Notes under the pieces: model-generated
Databases searched by the model: none
Told to the model about the DNA's origin: nothing
What the model saw: only the letters and a program-made list of their open reading frames with translations
Part shown: positions 46,140 to 58,178 of the stretch, piece by piece
Numbering within the stretch: position 1 is the stretch's first letter
How the letters are laid out: each line of letters begins with the position of its first letter
Position numbers and translations under genes: made by a program
Origin: Branchiostoma floridae
Lineage: Eukaryota; Chordata; Leptocardii; Amphioxiformes; Branchiostomatidae
Direction of reading: 5' to 3'
DNA length: 60,000 nt
NCBI RefSeq assembly: GCF_000003815.2
Contig: NC_049997.1
Span: forward strand, 6,351,204 to 6,411,203

Positions 46140-48560
46140 AATTAAACAAAAGTTTGGAGACCTCATACCTCCATGAAATATTCTGATTATGCAAATGACT
46201 TGCACATCTGCATAATTTATGCCTGGTTATGTTCACCTTTAACTAACTTACACATCTTAATGTTGACAATCCAATCATTGACTACATGTACTTAGAACAG
46301 TTATGACACTTTCACAGTAATTATGCACATTAGGGGGTTATTTGCATAATTGGTATAATCTTCCACCTGCCACAAACTACACATGTTACATGTATTTGAG
46401 TCGTATAATGGAAAACACTGTAAATATAGATTTTACCATTAATTATGCAAATTAAGTCCAAATTTGTATAATTTGCACTTCAATATGTACATCTCCGCCA
46501 AACATACCTGCATGCTAAATATCATGGAAATCCGTCGTTCCTATGTTCCGTTATGCTCCTTGGAAGACTTTGACAAAAATGCCCCTGCAGTTCCAGAGCA
46601 AGCCGCTAGGGGACCCAAACATACTTCTACCTTACATCACAAGCTATCTACCACCAAAAAATCAAGACTATAGCATGCCCAGGTAAAAATATACGAAAAA
46701 TCGAAGTTCTGCTGCAGTACCAAGGTCGTACACCAGGGCGCCCAAAATCGTTCTTGACCTTCGTCTTCTCAGCCCCTACCCACATACCAAATATCATTAC
46801 AATCCATCCAGATGTTCTAGAGCCATGGTGACCACAAATATCTGGACACACAAACAGACGCACAGACAGACAGGCACACCAAAAACTATACCTCCATTTT
46901 TCATGGAGGTAAAAAGATATGTTGGCATACTGAGCGAAATGTTCACGTCTTCATTTTCTCGAACGGTAGGGGTCACAAAAAAGAAGGTCAAGTTTGAAAA
47001 TGGTGTACCTGGCGTTTTCCTACTAGCCTCCATGGAGCTTTGTACGTAAGTGCGTTTGGCTGTAAATAAGATAACAATGATATTTGGTGGATAGGTAAAG
47101 TCACAAAAACGAAAGTCAAGTTCGATAATGGGCCCCCTAGCGGCTTGCTAAGGTACTGCAGCGGAACTTCCATTTGATATGTCGTGTTCTGGACATGCTG
47201 TGTTCATGATTTTTAAGTGTTACATAGCCCTTGAGGCAGAGAGTAAGTGCTGTAAGTTTGGGCCTCCTAGCGGCTTATTTGGAACTGCAGGCACCGGTTT
47301 CCTTTCAAACTTTGGACGAGAATAACTCGAGAACGTGTTGAAGGATTGTCATGATTTTTGATATGTAGATAGAATGAGTGATGACTAACATAATGAAATA
47401 CTAATTATGCAAATCAACAGCTAATTTGCATAATTAATGAGGACATTTTATAAATCCATTGCATTCCATGATAGGGCTTTTAAACTTGTCACATATGTAG
47501 TGAAGACCTACATAATGAGATACTAATTGTGCAAATTAACAGCTAATTTGCATAATTAATGAGGAAAATTTCTAAATCGACTGCATTCCATTATAGGATT
47601 TTCAAACTTGTCACATATGTAACTGAGAAAGAGAGAAATGTCAATACATATTAATTATACAAATGGTCACCTAGCAACTTGTTTTGAACTGCCTTGAGCA
47701 TTTTCGTTTTTTAAGATTTTTGACAAACTGTTACGTTTGGACATGTCTTATTGACAGCGCATGTGTAAGCCAGCCCTGGGCTCCTGGGCTAACCCAGTGT
47801 TGACCCCTGCCTGTTGGTGTTTGAGCCAGGGTTGTTTGGGTCTATATGTAGGTCAATAGCATATAACTCAAAAAGTTGTGGATGGATGTTTGTGATATTT
47901 GGTTAGTAGGTGTGTAGCGGTTGTGAAAAGGCAGCTTTAGTTCGAATACGGTTTACCTCGTGTTTTCCTACGGCACAGCAGCGAGCTTTGTATTTTTGTG
48001 CGTTTTGTTTTGGACAGCATAAGTCGAAAAGTAGCTGGGGCATCTTCGCGATATTTGGTAGGTGTGTAGCGTTTGTAAAAAGAAAGGTCAAGTTCGAATA
48101 TGGACCTGTTAGCGTCGAATTACTGTACTGTAGCGAAGCGTCGAAGTTGGAGGTCAAATTTTCTGTAAGTGCCAGGTCGACGATTGTTTTAGTAGTAGAT
48201 TGGTGTTGGAGCAGGGAGTGACCGGTGTATGTTAGGCCCCCTTAGTGGCTTTTTTTAAAACTGCAGGGACCGATTTTGTTTTAGACTTTGAAAGGGAATA
48301 AGTCAAGAAATGGTAGATAAATTGTCATAATAGTTGGTCTGTTGATGGTTTGAGATGTTATTTATATAATCAAGTAGTGATCATGACAGTTATCAGCTAA
48401 TTTGCAGAAATTAATGAAGAAAGTGTACAGATGTATGTATTACATGATAAGGCCAGGTTTGGGGGACACTATCTGGACTGGTTATAAGGTCGTGTAAACA
48501 AATGGTCAAGTTGAGGTCAAGATACCATTTGAATGTGGGTCACATAAACAGATGGTGGTT
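46140..48560. repeat. Dispersed-repeat-rich intron after CCP5
   Basis: About 46150-46912 looks like one element running from ATACCTCCATGAAATATTCT to a terminal hairpin TACCTCCAT-TTTTC-ATGGAGGTA (46888-46910). It includes TTATGCAAAT/ATTTGCATAA palindromes. From about 46940 to 48200 a motif with GGTCAAGTTCGAATATGG and TACTGCAGCGGAACTTCC recurs several times. Its relative in inverse orientation lies at 46690-46810 and another at 31560-31700. Short antisense frames reading SNLTFVFVT or similar come from this motif. No host exon was found between 45938 and 49133. Confidence 0.65.
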
Positions 48561-49132
48561 TGTGTTTGTTTGTGGACAAAAAACTCGAGATCAGTTGGGA
48601 TAAAATGACAGACGCACAGGAAATTCTCAGCTAGATGGGAAAAGAGAAGAATTTGGCCAAATAATCTGCCATGGGATAGCGTGGTGGTTCTGTCGCCTTG
48701 TTTATGAACAAGCTTTAATCACTTTGACGCTGGAAGTCAATTGGGATGGATAAAAGGGAATTTTCAACCGCTATAAACGCACTTTCATGCAGCTGTTTAA
48801 TTCTGGTAGGTACTCTGGTAATACACGAATGAGACCTTAAAGCCTTTGATACGTAAAGGCACTCTCCATAATAAGCCTTGATTATTTGGCGAAGGTATTT
48901 GTTTTGTGGAACTCTAGTTTTTGTCTGGAAAGAGATATGGAGTGAAATAAGCTTTAGTTGCTTGCAAATCTTTCATTTCTACTTTATACTTGAATGACCT
49001 TCACTTTTAAGATCATTCTTAGTAAATCCATAGTTGATTAATGATAGTTGTTTAATTCTATGGAGGATCTTAAAGATTATTAGACTGACGGACACAGTTT
49101 GGATATACTGACAAACCTAATTCTTTTTTCAG

Positions 49133-49159
49133 GATATTTCTTTACCCCACCTTCACCTG
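49133..49159 (+). CDS. Exon 19: 27 nt link microexon
   Basis: Identical to the microexon at 42310, with acceptor TTTTTTCAG and donor GTAAGTTTTT, phase 1-1. It links CCP5 to X4. Confidence 0.8.
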
Positions 49160-49645
49160 GTAAGTTTTTACGGTACAAGTACGAGTTGGTGGTATCCTTT
49201 TCTACTTCTAAAAGTACAGTAAATATGCAATCAACACATTTAAACAGAATTAAATTCTGTGAATGGCATGTAATTTAGTTTGGTGTTGAAACTTGTCCCT
49301 TACTGGCGGAACCTTGCTGTTCGCTACCTTGGGCATGTGATAGTACCCTACGTCCACAATTTCGGTGAAAGAGAACTTTTGTACTCAAAAGCAGCGCCAG
49401 GTGTTTATGCCCCTACCGGTGTGTTTTGCAAATGCAGTGATATTCTTAAAACTTACAAACTAGATTATGGATAAGACCTGAATTTGTTTGGCTGGTAGGA
49501 ATAGCTGATGCATGTTAACATGATATATACATACATAGGGTACAAATTATGCAAACAGAGGTCTAACTTGCAACATGGAATAGGACATGTTTTATTAATG
49601 TCAAACGTCCTTACACCAGTATAAGTTGCGTTTTCTCATCTTCAG

Positions 49646-49853
49646 GACACCACAACTTTAAGGTCCTCCGCACAGCAAACCAACAGTATAGAGGGGTCGA
49701 CTTCCTCGTCATCGAAGCGAAGCTGCCGGCTAACGGTCTGTCGTACAACTCCGAGTGGTGCAGGGACTACCGGAACCTCTGTGAGGGGTACGGAAGGAGA
49801 CCAACGGGCTGTGGGGAGGGAAGAGCGACGGTTGAGAGTACTCAACAGCACCG
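49646..49853 (+). CDS. Exon 20: module X4, first half
   Basis: 208 nt, phase 1 to 2. It differs from X3 almost only at the C-terminal end, where VGGSQEHR becomes VESTQQHR. Three conserved cysteines. Confidence 0.92.
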
Positions 49854-50548
49854 GTAGGTTCTGTGATATGTAGATATTGTTACGCAGTTACTGATCCCTG
49901 CCTGCTGAAAAGTTCTGAAGTATAGGAATAGAAAAAAAAGTTGTTGCTCTGTGACGGAGGGTAACCTCCGACGACAGAGAATTGTTGTTGGCGGATGTGA
50001 TGAGTGTTCGCATCTGTATCTCTATGTTCCGTTTGCCGCATTCGTATGTAGTTTGGCATGCCGTCTGCACTTAGTTGCGCGATGATGCTCGTTGTTTTTT
50101 CGCGGTATACATGTACGTAGCTGTTGATCGATGTAATAATTTCAGAATTAAACCCTGCCTACTGAAACGTTCTGAGGTATAGGAATTAGACAAAAAATGC
50201 TGTAAGGTAGTCATGGACATATTTTAGTCGTGAATATCAATGGACTCTTTATTTTACTTGCTTAACACGATTTGTATCATCTTTAATCTCTGTTTTACCA
50301 ATTACATGACCAAGAAAGGTTCGATGATGTCGCATTTCAATGTAAAATACTTTTTTTTTTGTTCTTTACAGTACGTATTGGAGGTATACATGTCGTACAT
50401 TAAGTGTTCCAAGTATGAAAGTCCTATATTAGAAAATAAGACTATTGAGGAATATTGTAGCATTTTCTAGTTGATCAAGTAAATGAAGCCCTGATTTGCA
50501 TGGTTTGTATGTATATACAATATATCTATTAATGTTCAACTTTCTTCA

Positions 50549-50710
50549 AATACAATTCAATCTCTACAACTGGATATGAAGTCCATTACTCTTCTTACTC
50601 TTCAGCGTCACTAGCATGAAGTGGCAGAAGAGTGATGGATGTCACTCGAAACGTCCGAGAGTAAATCTCCGTTTTTATCCAGTTGTAATGATTGAATTAT
50701 ATTTGAATAT
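50549..50710. mobile_element. Foldback (MITE-like) element, copy in unit 2
   Basis: Equivalent to 43731-43892 and carried by the duplication. Its internal region reads TCACTAGCATGAAGTGGCAG where unit 1 has a CCCTAGCATGAAGAGTCAG variant. Confidence 0.65.
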
Positions 50711-50931
50711 TTGATGTCTAACCTTCATAAACGTAATGTTCACCTTTACTTAACTTAAGGTATGGGAATCACTGTTCATCCTAAACAGTTGGTCTGAATA
50801 TATATTTATTTACACAACATGCTCTATATTGTCTTCAGTGTGTGTAAAGTGGCGGGTATGGTGTTATGCACACTCAGGTACTCAGAGTGTTAGCAGCCTT
50901 TGCGATGTCTCTAAATGTGTCCTTTCCCCAG

Positions 50932-51197
50932 GTGTGTGACAGTGTATAACTCAGACCCATACATCAACAACGCGCTCGGCTGTCGCCCGAACAACGGCGT
51001 AGCCGCGGCGGCGAGCTTGGCCTTCTCAATCCCCGTTTCAAGCGGAAGCAGTTTCGGCTTTGACGGCTGTGGCTCCGGCCGCTGGCGCTGCGAACGTCAT
51101 ATAGTCAACACCAAATACAGTCTGCACGAAACAGGAACCTCCTATAGAGGGGACGGGTCCGGGACTCACGTTGTATACACCGTGTGTGCAGGTTCTG
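50932..51197 (+). CDS. Exon 21: module X4, second half
   Basis: 266 nt, phase 2 to 1. It is almost the same as X3 with one Ser-to-Trp change (GRWRCERH) and one Ile-to-Val change (THVVYTVC). Five cysteines. Confidence 0.92.
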
Positions 51198-51865
51198 GTA
51201 CGTATTTGGCACCTATGGCTGTTACCTCACTCTACATGTGCATTTGCACGTACTGTCATCAACAACCGTAAAATAAACGGTTAATGTAAATTCACCAGAG
51301 GCTTATATTTGACCAGAAGAGTTCGAAGAAATGGTACATATTGATAAGACACGGCTGTATGTTATTAAGCCCCATCTGCCTTTACATTTACAACTGTTTT
51401 AAGAAGCCAGAAGAAATATAACATGTACATACTAACATACATTAAACTTGTAGTTGCATGTAAGATAACACGTTCTACTACTTGTACGTAGATTATTTGT
51501 AACTACTTAGCTCAGAAGAGGGCTTTTAGTAGAAGGAGAAACTTGCATAAATTTTGCATTTACTTCATCATTTACATACCAGTTCATAGTTTTGGGTTGA
51601 ATACCTGTTGGACTGTTGGGCGGATTTTGCTCAGCCATTGCCGAAAGCTAGTGGATGCTATCTGAAACATCTTTCCCTGGACTGCCAAACTATGGGACTC
51701 TCTCAATGACGACTGTATATGTCCCTTAGCTCAATAATTTTATACAATTCATTCTATTTAGTTCCCTACCTATCAGTGGTCGTAAAGGCCTTGCACTGCA
51801 CAGACCATCTAAAATATATATGCATGTTCCAGCTACATTTAAGATACACTTATTTATCATTTCAG

Positions 51866-52042
51866 CTGCCCCCTGCCCATCGCTGACTCCACCAGATAAC
51901 GGAACTATGCGTCCTATCGGACTGAACTCCTATAATGACGAGGTGACGTTCAGCTGTAACCAGAAGTTCGTACTGGTGGGAGCCTCTGGCGCGAGGTGCC
52001 AGGCTAACCGGCATTGGAGTCACCCTGTTCCAACTTGTCAAT
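51866..52042 (+). CDS. Exon 22: CCP domain 6
   Basis: 59 codons, phase 1-1, encoding the same peptide as CCP4. The only base change I noticed is silent (TAC to TAT in NSYNDE). Confidence 0.92.
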
Positions 52043-52460
52043 GTAAGTAATTAAATGCAAGTTATTTCTTCAGTAACTATACATGTTTTCGAATTATTTG
52101 CATGATTAGTGTCTAATTGTGTGAGCTATCTATATGCAATAAACAAATGAAGTAGGGAACTGTGTTTAAATTGTCCACTGCATGCCAGATGGCATACCCA
52201 CACAACAGGACAACAACAAGATGACTATTATCTCGATGCTATATATAGCTGTTACAGTGTACTGATAGCGGTTATAGTGAACATATAAACTTTTCTTATT
52301 TAATATGAACATTAAGCCCCAATCTACTTCACATTGTGTAGTATCTGTCCAGGCTTAGTGGCCTGACGAATACCATTGAAATCTGTCGTCCCTTTAGTCA
52401 GTTACTCCCTTGAAAGATTTTGATCAAATGTACTTGACCAACATTCGTTTCTCATTTCAG

Positions 52461-52628
52461 TTGGGCAATGTCCATCGCTAACTCCCCCAGATAACGGAAC
52501 GATGAGTCCTACCGAAGTGAACTACGGGGTGACGTTCGCCTGTAACCAGGGGTACTATTTGTTAGGAGCCTTTACTGTGTGGTGTCAGGCGGACGGAACT
52601 TGGAGTGACCCTGTTCCAACATGTATAC
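52461..52628 (+). CDS. Exon 23: CCP domain 7
   Basis: 56 codons, phase 1-1, encoding the same peptide as CCP5 including its three-codon deletion. The flanking introns are also nearly identical. Confidence 0.92.
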
Positions 52629-52829
52629 GTAAGACAGCTTGCAGTCTATTTGTATAAATATCTAGCAACACTGACTTATTGTCTTGCTTTTCTGCATACA
52701 CAACGCGGTGGTATAGACACAGCCTCTTTGCAATAGTTAACGTAAAACAGCTCCATACGAACTTGTCAGGAACGATCCACATTTAAAAAAATGTTAACGT
52801 TATGACATTATGCTACAGTGCCTCTCACT

Positions 52830-55250
52830 AATTAAACAAAAGTTTGGAGACCTCATACCTCCATGAAATATTCTGATTATGCAAATGACTTGCACATCTG
52901 CATAATTCATGCCTGGTTATGTTCACCTTTAACTAACTTACACATCTTAATGTTGACAATCCAATCATTGACTACATGTACTTAGAACAGTTAGAACATG
53001 ACACTTTCACAGTGATTATGCAAATTAGGGGGTTATTTGCATAATTGGTATAATCTTCCACCTGCCACAAACTACACATGTTACATGTATTTGAGTCCTA
53101 TAATGGAAAACACTGTAAATATAGATTTTACCATTAATTATGCAAATTAAGTCCAAATTTGTATAATTTGCACTTCAATATGTACATCTCCACCAAAGAT
53201 ACCTGCATGCTAAATATCATGGAAATCCGTCGTTCCTATGTTCCGTTATGCTCCTTGGAAGACTTTGACAAAAATGCCCCTGCAGTTCCAGAGCAAGCCG
53301 CTAGGGGACCCAAACATACTTCTACCTTACATCACAAGCTATCTACCACCAAAAAATCAAGACCATAGCATGTCCAGGTAAAAATATACGAAAAATCGAA
53401 GTTCTGCTGCAGTACCAAGGTCGTACACCAGGGCGCCCAAAATCGTTCTTGACCTTCGTCTTCTCAGCCCCTACCCACATACCAAATATCATTACAATCC
53501 ATCCAGATGTTCTAGAGCCATGGTGACCACAAATATCTGGACACACAAACAGACACACAGACGCACAGACAGACAGACACACCAAAAACTATACCTCCAT
53601 TTTTCATGGAGGTAAAAAGATATGTTGGCTGAGCGAAATGTTCACGTCTTTATTTTCTCGAACGGTAGGGGTCACAAAAAAGAAGGTCAAGTTTGAAAAT
53701 GGTGTACCTGGCGTTTTCCTACTAGCCTCCATGGAGCTTTGTACGTAAGTGCGTTTGGCTGTAAATAAGATAACAATGATATTTGGTGGATAGGTAAAGT
53801 CACAAAAACGAAAGTCAAGTTCGATAATGGGCCCCCTAGCGGCTTGCTAAGGTACTGCAGCGGAACTTCCATTTGATATGTCGTGTTCTGGACATGATGT
53901 GTTCATGATTTTTAAGTGTTACATAGCCCTTGAGGCAGAGAGTAAGTGCTGTAAGTTTGGGCCTCCTAGCGGCTTATTTGGAACTGCAGGCACCGGTTTC
54001 CTTTCAAACTTTGGACGAGAATAACTCGAGAACGTGTTGAAGGATCGTCATGATTTTTGATTTGTAGATAGAATGAGTGATGACTAACATAATGAAATAC
54101 TAATTATGCAAATCAACAGCTAATTTGCATAATTAATGAGGACATTTTATAAATCCATTGCATTCCATGATAGGGCTTTTAAACTTGTCACATATGTAGT
54201 GAAGACCTACATAATGAGATACTAATTGTGCAAATTAACAGCTAATTTGCATAATTAATGAGGAAAGTTTATAAATCGACTGCATTCCATTATAGGATTT
54301 TCAAACTTGTCACATATGTAACTGAGAAAGAGAGAAATGTCAATACATATTAATTATACAAATGGTCACCCAGCAACTTGTTTTGAACTGCCTTGAGCAT
54401 TTTCGTTTTTTAAGATTTTTGACAAACTGTTACGTTTGGACATGTCTTATTGACAGCGCATGTGTAAGCCAGCCCTGGGCTAACCCAGTGTTGACCCCTG
54501 CCTGTTGGTGTTTGAGCCAGGGTTGTTTGGGTCTATATGTAGGTCAATAGCATATAACTCAAAAAGTTGTGGATGGATGTTTGTGATATTTGGTTAGTAG
54601 GTGTGTAGCGGTTGTGAAAAGGCAGCTTTAGTTCGAATACGGTTTACCTCGTGTTTTCCTACGGCACAGCAGCGAGCTTTGTATTTTTGTGCGCTTTGTT
54701 TTGGACAGCATAAGTCGAAAAGCAGCTGGGGCATCTTCGCGATATTTGGTAGGTGTGTAGCGTTTGTAAAAAGAAAGGTCAAGTTCGAATATGGACCTGT
54801 TAGCGTCGAATTACTGTACTGTAGCGAAGCGCCGAAGTTGGAGGTCAAATTTTCTGTAAGTGCCAGGTCGATGATTGTTTTAGTAGTAGATAGGTGTTGG
54901 AGCAGGGAGTGACCGGTGTATGTTAGGCCCCCTTAGTGGCTTTTTTTAAAACTGCAGGGACCGATTTTGTTTTAGACTTTGAAAGGGAATAAGTCAAGAA
55001 ATGGTAGATAAATTGTCATAATAGTTGGTCTGTTGATGGTTTGAGATGTTATTTATATAATCAAGTAGTGATCATGACAGTTATCAGCTAATTTGCAGAA
55101 ATTAATGAAGAAAGTGTACAGATGTATGTATTACATGATAAGGCCAGGTTTGGGGGACACTATCTGGACTGGTTATAAGGTCGTGTAAACAAATGGTCAA
55201 GTTGAGGTCAAGATACCATTTAAATGTGGGTCACATAAACAGATGGTGGT
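52830..55250. repeat. Repeat-rich intron after CCP7 (copy of 46140-48560)
   Basis: A close copy of the unit 1 intron, with the same TACCTCCAT hairpin near 53595-53617 and the same TTTGCATAATTAATGAGG palindromes. There are small indels, for example an extra ACAGACACACAGACGC near 53550 and loss of a short CTCCTGGG segment near 54478. Confidence 0.75.
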
Positions 55251-55823
55251 TTGTGTTTGTTTGTGGACAAAAAACTCGAGATCAGTTGGGATACAATGAC
55301 AGACGCACAGGAAATTCTCAGCTAGATGGGAAAAGAGAAGAATTTGGCCAAATAATCTGCCATGGGATAGCGTGGTGGTTCTGTCGCCTTGTTTATGAAC
55401 AAGCTTTAATCACTTTGACGCTGGAAGTCAATTGGGATGGATAAAAGGGAATTTTCAACCGCTATAAACGCACTTTCATGCAGCTGTTTAATTCTGGTAG
55501 GTACTCTGGTAATACACGAATGAGACCTTAAAGTCTTTGATACGTAAAGGCACTCTCCATAATAAGCCTTGATTATTTGGCGAAGGTATTTGTTTCGTGG
55601 AACTCTAGTTTTTGTCTGGAAAGAGATATGGAGTGAAATAAGCTTTAGTTGCTTGCAAATCTTTCATTTCTACTTTATACTTGAATGACCTTCACTTTTA
55701 AGATCATTCTTAGTAAATCCATAGTTGATTAATGATAGTTGTTTAATTCTATGGAGGATCTTAAAGATTATTAGACTGACGGACACAGTTTGGATATACT
55801 GACAAACCTAATTCTTTTTTCAG

Positions 55824-55850
55824 GATATTTCTTTACCCCACCTTCACCTG
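55824..55850 (+). CDS. Exon 24: 27 nt link microexon
   Basis: Third identical copy of the RYFFTPPSP microexon, phase 1-1, with the same acceptor and donor context. Confidence 0.8.
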
Positions 55851-56344
55851 GTAAGTTTTTACGGTACAAGTACGAGTTGGTGGTATCCTTTTCTACTTCT
55901 AAAAGTACAGTAAATATGCAATCAACACATTTAAACAGAATTAAGTTCTGTGAATGGCATCTAATTTAGTTTGGTGTTGAAACTTGTCCCTTACTGGCGG
56001 AACCTTGCTGTTCGATACCTTGGGCATCTGATAGCACCCTACGTCCACAATTTCGGTGAAAGAGAACTTTTGTACTCAAAAGCAGCGCCAGGTGTTTATG
56101 CCCCTACCGGTGTGGTTTGCAAATGCAGTGATGTTCTTAAAACTTACAAACTAGATTATGGATAAGACCTGAATTTGTTTGGCTGGTAGGAATAGCTGAT
56201 GCAAGTAAACATAATATATACATGAATAGGATACAAATCATGCAAACAGAGGTACTAAGTCTAATTTGCAACATGGAATAGGACATGTTTTATTAATGTC
56301 AAACGTCCTCACACCAGGATAAGTTGCGTTTTTCTCATCTTCAG

Positions 56345-56552
56345 GACACCACAACTTTAAGGTCCTCCGCACAGCAAACCAGCAGTATAGAGGGGTCGAC
56401 TTCCTCGTCATCGAAGCGAAGCTGCCGGCTAACGGCCTGTCTAACAATTCCTATTGGTGCACGGACTACCGGAACCTCTGTGAGGGGTACGGAAGGAGAC
56501 CAACGGGCTGTGGGGAGGGAAGAGCGACGGTTGAGAGTACTCAACAGCACCG
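56345..56552 (+). CDS. Exon 25: module X5, first half
   Basis: 208 nt, phase 1 to 2. It differs from X4 in the segment before the first cysteine (SNNSYWCTDYRNLC), which creates a sequon (NNS) and replaces the otherwise conserved WCRDY by WCTDY. Confidence 0.92.
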
Positions 56553-57297
56553 GTAGGTTCTGTGATATGTAGATATTGTTGCGCAGTTACTGATCCCTGC
56601 CTGCTGAAAAGTTATGAAGTATAGGAATAGAAAAAAAAGTTGTTGCTCTGTGACGGAGGGTAACCTCCGACGACAGAGAATTGTTGTTGGTGGATGTGAT
56701 GAGTGTTCGCATCTGTATCTCAATGTTCCGTTTGCCGCATTCGTATGTAGTTTGGCATGTCGTCTGCACTTAGTTGCCCGATGATGCTCGTTGTTTTTTT
56801 CGCGGTATACATGTACGTACTAGCTGTTAATCGATGTACAGTCAAACCTGCCCATCCAACCAACTCTATCCACCAACCAACTCCAGTCAACAACCACTCT
56901 GAGACGGTCCCGTCCTATTTTGCATTGTGATGGTCCTCTTTTAAACAACCAACTGCTTACCCCAACCAGCAACCACATTTTTGCAGTCCCTAGGGGTCTT
57001 TCACACTCCTCTCAACTACCAAAATTGAGAGACAGTCACTGTGTCTGATCCATCCCAGCAGCAGCCATTTCAAAATAAGCTCTAACATTTGCATCAGAAA
57101 CAATTTTGATCCACACTAAACCTCACATCAATAGCACCATGTAAACATCAGTAAAATCTGTTAGAAATAATGTCATTAACAGATTTTTACTGTTTTTCAA
57201 CTCTAACAGTTTTTCTAGTTGATCAAGTAAATGAACCCCTGATTTGCATGGTTTGTATGTATATACAATATATCTATTAATGTTCAACTTTCTTAAA

Positions 57298-57454
57298 ATA
57301 CAATTCAATCTCTGCAACTGGATATGAAGTCCATTACTCTTCTTACTCTTCAGTGTCACTAGCATGAAGTGGCAGAAGAGTGATGGATGTCACTCGAAAA
57401 TTCCGAGAGTAAATTTCCGTTTTTATCCAGTAATGATTGAATTTTATTTGAATA
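57298..57454. mobile_element. Foldback (MITE-like) element, copy in unit 3
   Basis: Equivalent to the elements at 43731 and 50549, with small losses in the right arm (ATCCAGTAATGATTG lacks the TTGT present elsewhere). Confidence 0.6.
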
Positions 57455-57674
57455 TTTGATGTCTAACCTTCATAAACGTAATGTTCACCTTTACTTAACT
57501 TAGGGTATGGGAATCACTGTTCATCCTAAACAGTTGGTCTGAATATAGATGTATTTACACAACATGCTTTATATTGTCTTCAGTGTGTGTAAAGTGGCGG
57601 TTATGGTGTTATGCACACTCAGGTACTCAGAGTGTTAGCAGCCTTTGCGTTGTCTACATGTGTCCTTTCCCCAG

Positions 57675-57934
57675 GTGTGTGACTGGGTATAACTCAGACC
57701 CCTACATCAACAACGCGCTCGGCTGTTCCCCGAACAACGGCGTAGCCGCGGCGGCGAGCTTGGCCTTCTCAATCCCCGTTTCAAGCCGAAGCGGTTTCGG
57801 CTTTGACGGCTGTGGCCCCCCTCGCTGCCAACGTCATATAGCCAACAGCCGTAACAGTCTGCGCTACACACTAGACTCCTATAGAGAGGACGGGTCCGGG
57901 ACACACATTGTATACACCGTGTGTGCAGGCTCTG
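57675..57934 (+). CDS. Exon 26: module X5, second half
   Basis: 260 nt, phase 2 to 1: RCVTGYNSDPYINNALGC, SRSGFGFDGCGPPRCQRH, then a changed loop (SRNSLRYTLDSYRED) and YTVCAGSG. It is two codons shorter than X3/X4. Five cysteines are kept. Confidence 0.92.
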
Positions 57935-58103
57935 GTACGTATTTGGCACCTATGGCTGTTACCTCACTCTACATGTGCGTTTACACGTACTGTCCTCAAC
58001 AACCGTAAAATAAACGGTTAATATAAAATCACCAGAGGCTTATATTTGACCAGAAGAGTTCGAAGAAATGGTACCTATTGATAAGACAAGGCTGTATGTT
58101 ATT

Positions 58104-58178
58104 TTAAAACAGTTGTAAATGTAAAGGCAGATGGGGCTTAAAAGCCCCATCTGCCTTAAACATTTACAACTGTTTTAA
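58104..58178. repeat. Near-perfect inverted repeat in intron 26
   Basis: Arms of about 36 nt (TTAAAACAGTTGTAAATG on the left and its complement on the right) meet at GGGGCTTAAAAGCCCC. Units 1 and 2 hold only the right arm (near 44554 and 51371). The left arm is an inverted extra copy and preserves the TTTACATTT version that units 1 and 2 carry, where the right arm here reads TTAAACATTT. Confidence 0.85.

Larger units (their letters stand above)
42098..48922. repeat. Segmental tandem duplication, unit 1 (link-X-CCP-CCP)
   Basis: From TGGAAAGAGATATGGAGTGA (42098) to the same motif at 48923. It contains exons 14-18 and all their introns. It is nearly identical to unit 2 through exons and introns alike, including the repeat-rich 3.2 kb intron after CCP5. 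The first few hundred bases (about 42098-42800) are less similar to the other units. Confidence 0.88.
48923..55613. repeat. Segmental tandem duplication, unit 2
   Basis: A near-identical copy of unit 1 covering exons 19-23. Start-to-start distances between link microexons are 6823 bp (unit 1) and 6691 bp (unit 2). The 132 bp difference is mainly a deletion in unit 2 near 51503-51550, in sequence that units 1 and 3 both keep, so the deletion is derived in unit 2. Confidence 0.9.

Noticed and set aside
42826-56723. Recurrent 60-80 codon minus-strand ORFs in each duplicated unit
   Set aside because: Those over X exons are antisense shadows; those over introns come from duplicated non-coding sequence.
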